NCBI GenBank assembly: GCA_902470905.1
Contig: CABRIC010000053.1
Location: forward strand, 1-14,326
Source of the DNA: an uncultured Collinsella sp.
GTDB lineage: Bacteria; Actinomycetota; Coriobacteriia; Coriobacteriales; Coriobacteriaceae
Reading direction: 5' to 3'
Length of the DNA stretch: 14,326 nt
How positions within the stretch are numbered: the stretch's first letter is position 1; the number at the start of each line of letters is the position of its first letter. Below are positions 12,207 to 14,326 of the stretch, one piece after another. A program made the position numbers and the translations under genes. A model generated the notes under the pieces. That model was given only the letters and a program-made list of their open reading frames with translations, made no database searches and was not told the origin of the DNA.

Positions 12207-14326
12207 ATGAATAAGATCTTCGACAACAAGCAGGAGTTTACCGAGCTCTATCGCGAAGCCGTCATGAGCATCAGCGGCAAGAGCGTCGAGGCCGCCAGCG
12301 ACCTCGACCGCTTTAACGCCCTGGCCAAGCTCGTGGCCGAGAAGGCGCGCACCGTTGCCACCACCAGCGACGCCCGTGTTGCCGCCGAGGGCAAGAAGCG
12401 CGTGTACTACTTCTCAATCGAGTTTTTGATCGGCCGCCTGCTCGACAACTACCTGCTCAACTTTGGCGTGCGCGACATGGTCGCGGAGGCGCTCGACGAC
12501 ATGGGCTTCGACCTTTCCGTCATCGAGAACCAGGAGCCCGATCCGGCACTGGGCAACGGTGGCCTGGGCCGTCTGGCCGCGTGCTTCCTGGATTCCATGG
12601 CAGCCGAGGGCATTGCCGGCTACGGCAACGGCATGCGCTACCGCTACGGCCTGTTTAAGCAGGAGATTGTCAACGGCAGCCAGGTCGAGGCCACCGACGA
12701 GTGGCTCACCCATGGCTATCCCTGGGAGGTCCGCCGTCAGGACAAGGCCGTGACCATCAAGTTTGGTGGCCATGTTGAGGGCTTTGAGGAGAACGGCCGC
12801 ACGTTCTACCGCACCGTGGACACGCAGGACATCCTGGCCGTCCCTTACGACATCCCCGTGGTGGGCTATGCCGGCGAGACCGTCAACAAGCTGCGCGTCT
12901 GGGCCGCCGAGCCGGTCGAGGAGCACTTCGATCTGGAGGCCTTCAACCGCGGCGACTACGCCCTGGCAGATGCGGAGCGCGCCGAGGCCGAGGCCATCAG
13001 CGCCATCCTCTACCCCAACGACGCCGGCGAACACGGCCGTCTGCTGCGCCTGAAGCAGGAGTACCTGTTTGTCTCGGCCGGCATCTACAGCCTGCTCGAC
13101 ACCTTTGAGAAGGAGCACGGCGAGAACTGGGAGCTGCTGCCGCAGTTTGTTGCCATCCATACCAATGACACACACCCCGCCATGTGCGGCCCCGAGCTCA
13201 TGCGCATCCTCATCGACGAGAAGAAGCTCGAGTGGGATGACGCCTGGAACATCGTGACGCAGGTCGTGAGCTACACCAACCACACCATCCTGCCCGAGGC
13301 TCTGGAGAAGTGGCCCATCGGCACGTTCTCCAAGCTCCTCCCCCGCGTGTACCAGATCATCGACGAGATCAGCCGTCGTTGGCACGAGTCGTTCGACACC
13401 ACGCAGGAGGGCTGGCAGGAGCGTCTGCGCCAGACCGCCATTCTGTGGGACGGCGAGATTCGCATGGCCAACCTGTCTGTGATCTGCAGCCACAGCGTCA
13501 ACGGCGTGGCCAAGATCCACTCCGACATCATCAAGAACATCGTGCTCAAGGACTTCTACGCCCTGACGCCCGAGAAGTTCAACAACAAGACCAACGGTAT
13601 CTCGCACCGTCGCTTCTTTGCCGAGGCCAACCCCACCTATGCCAAGCTCGTGACCGAGGCCATTGGCGACGGCTGGCTGAAGGACGCCTTTGAGCTGGAG
13701 AAGCTTAAAGGTTTCCAAAACGACACCGAGTTCTTGAAGGCCGTGGGCGCGTCCAAGCGCGCCAATAAGGAGCGTCTGGCCGCCTACGTCAAGGCTGAGA
13801 CCGGTCTGGTCATTGACCCCAACACCGTCTTCGATGTTCAGGTTAAGCGCTTCCACGCCTATAAGCGCCAGCTCATGAACATCATGAAGGTGATGGACAT
13901 CTACAACCGTCGCATCGCCGATCCTAACTTCCACGTGACGCCGACGACCTTCATCTTTAGCGGCAAGGCCGCCTCGAGCTACACCTTTGCCAAGGAGACC
14001 ATCCGTCTTATTAACTCCGTGGCCGATGTCATCAACAACGACCCGCGCGTCAACGAGGTCATGAAGGTCTGCTTTATCCCCAACTTCCGCGTGAGCAACG
14101 CCCAGCTCATCTACCCCGCCGCCGAAATCTCGGAGCAGATCTCCACGGCCGGCAAGGAGGCCTCGGGCACGTCCAACATGAAGCTCATGATGAACGGTGC
14201 CATTACGCTGGGTACCCTCGACGGCGCCAACATCGAGATCGCCGACCTGGCCGGACGCGAGAACGAGGCCATCTTTGGCCTGACCGCTCCCGAGGTTGAG
14301 CAGCTCTGGGCATCCAACAGCTACTT
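12207..14326 (+). CDS. glgP: Glycogen/maltodextrin phosphorylase, partial at 3' end
   Basis: A GT35 alpha-glucan phosphorylase, which releases glucose-1-phosphate from glycogen ends using inorganic phosphate and PLP. The frame is open for 706 codons to the window end; family members usually run about 750-830 aa, so the C-terminus is missing. Visible motifs: FSIEFLIGRLL (near 70), GNGGLGRLAACFLDS (from residue 116), NDTHPAMCGPELMRIL, NGISHRRFF, VKRFHAYKRQL and the PLP site EASGTSNMKLMMNGA with K659. The substrate loop GTLDGANIEI follows. The start is ATG at 12207, with AAAGGA 4 nt upstream. The 94-bp gap from glgB and shared direction suggest a common glycogen operon, pairing branching with breakdown. 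Confidence 0.96.
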   Translation, partial: MNKIFDNKQEFTELYREAVMSISGKSVEAASDLDRFNALAKLVAEKARTVATTSDARVAAEGKKRVYYFSIEFLIGRLLDNYLLNFGVRDMVAEALDDMGFDLSVIENQEPDPALGNGGLGRLAACFLDSMAAEGIAGYGNGMRYRYGLFKQEIVNGSQVEATDEWLTHGYPWEVRRQDKAVTIKFGGHVEGFEENGRTFYRTVDTQDILAVPYDIPVVGYAGETVNKLRVWAAEPVEEHFDLEAFNRGDYALADAERAEAEAISAILYPNDAGEHGRLLRLKQEYLFVSAGIYSLLDTFEKEHGENWELLPQFVAIHTNDTHPAMCGPELMRILIDEKKLEWDDAWNIVTQVVSYTNHTILPEALEKWPIGTFSKLLPRVYQIIDEISRRWHESFDTTQEGWQERLRQTAILWDGEIRMANLSVICSHSVNGVAKIHSDIIKNIVLKDFYALTPEKFNNKTNGISHRRFFAEANPTYAKLVTEAIGDGWLKDAFELEKLKGFQNDTEFLKAVGASKRANKERLAAYVKAETGLVIDPNTVFDVQVKRFHAYKRQLMNIMKVMDIYNRRIADPNFHVTPTTFIFSGKAASSYTFAKETIRLINSVADVINNDPRVNEVMKVCFIPNFRVSNAQLIYPAAEISEQISTAGKEASGTSNMKLMMNGAITLGTLDGANIEIADLAGRENEAIFGLTAPEVEQLWASNSY

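Noticed and set aside
12414..13934. Minus-strand 506-codon frame opposite glgP
   Set aside because: Composition is a mirror of the phosphorylase codons and the plus strand carries unmistakable GT35 motifs.

Overview
The window looks like the chromosome of a high-GC Gram-positive gut anaerobe, most likely a Coriobacteriia member such as Collinsella. This is an inference from GC-rich codon use, a NusG-paralogue-led polysaccharide operon, a lysine/alanine-tailed glycogen branching enzyme next to glycogen phosphorylase, and several GTG/TTG starts. No rRNA or marker gene confirms the species. No CRISPR array, insertion sequence or phage gene was seen.

Region 1 (1-7510, minus strand) is the 5' part of an exopolysaccharide/capsule operon, read right to left. 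A candidate promoter near 7473-7510 is followed by a highly structured leader of about 280 nt. The genes are then a LoaP-type NusG paralogue, a polyprenyl-phosphate sugar-1-phosphate transferase, two GT4 glycosyltransferases, a radical SAM/SPASM enzyme, a polysaccharide pyruvyl transferase and an FrhB-type iron-sulfur flavoprotein cut by the window start. Most neighbours overlap or lie within a few bases, so this reads as one transcription unit. The first transferase would load the first sugar on undecaprenyl phosphate, the GT4 enzymes would extend it, and the last three genes look like tailoring enzymes. No flippase or polymerase is in the window; they should lie further downstream (below position 1).

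Region 2 (7511-8139) has about 400 bp with no recognisable gene, then a tRNA-Ala(GGC) on the minus strand with its own promoter and a strong palindromic terminator.

Region 3 (8127-9519, minus) is a two-gene unit: a HAD-family phosphatase/phosphoglucomutase-like protein followed by thiamine pyrophosphokinase, ending in a terminator that overlaps the thiN stop codon.

Region 4 (9520-9865) is a divergent control region. It has an array of TGGTAAAAC-type half-sites around a consensus -35 box facing the HAD gene and an extended -10 facing glgB, then a compact stem-loop in the glgB leader.

Region 5 (9866-14326, plus) is glycogen metabolism: glgB (branching enzyme with an unusual histone-H1-like C-terminal tail) and glgP (phosphorylase, cut by the window end).

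The most interesting non-coding signal is the LoaP operon leader, with an extended imperfect hairpin that competes with an alternative pairing. It is a candidate RNA switch or processive antitermination element. Two perfect, abutting hairpins inside the FrhB-type coding sequence and the symmetric stem-loop in the glgB leader are also unexplained.
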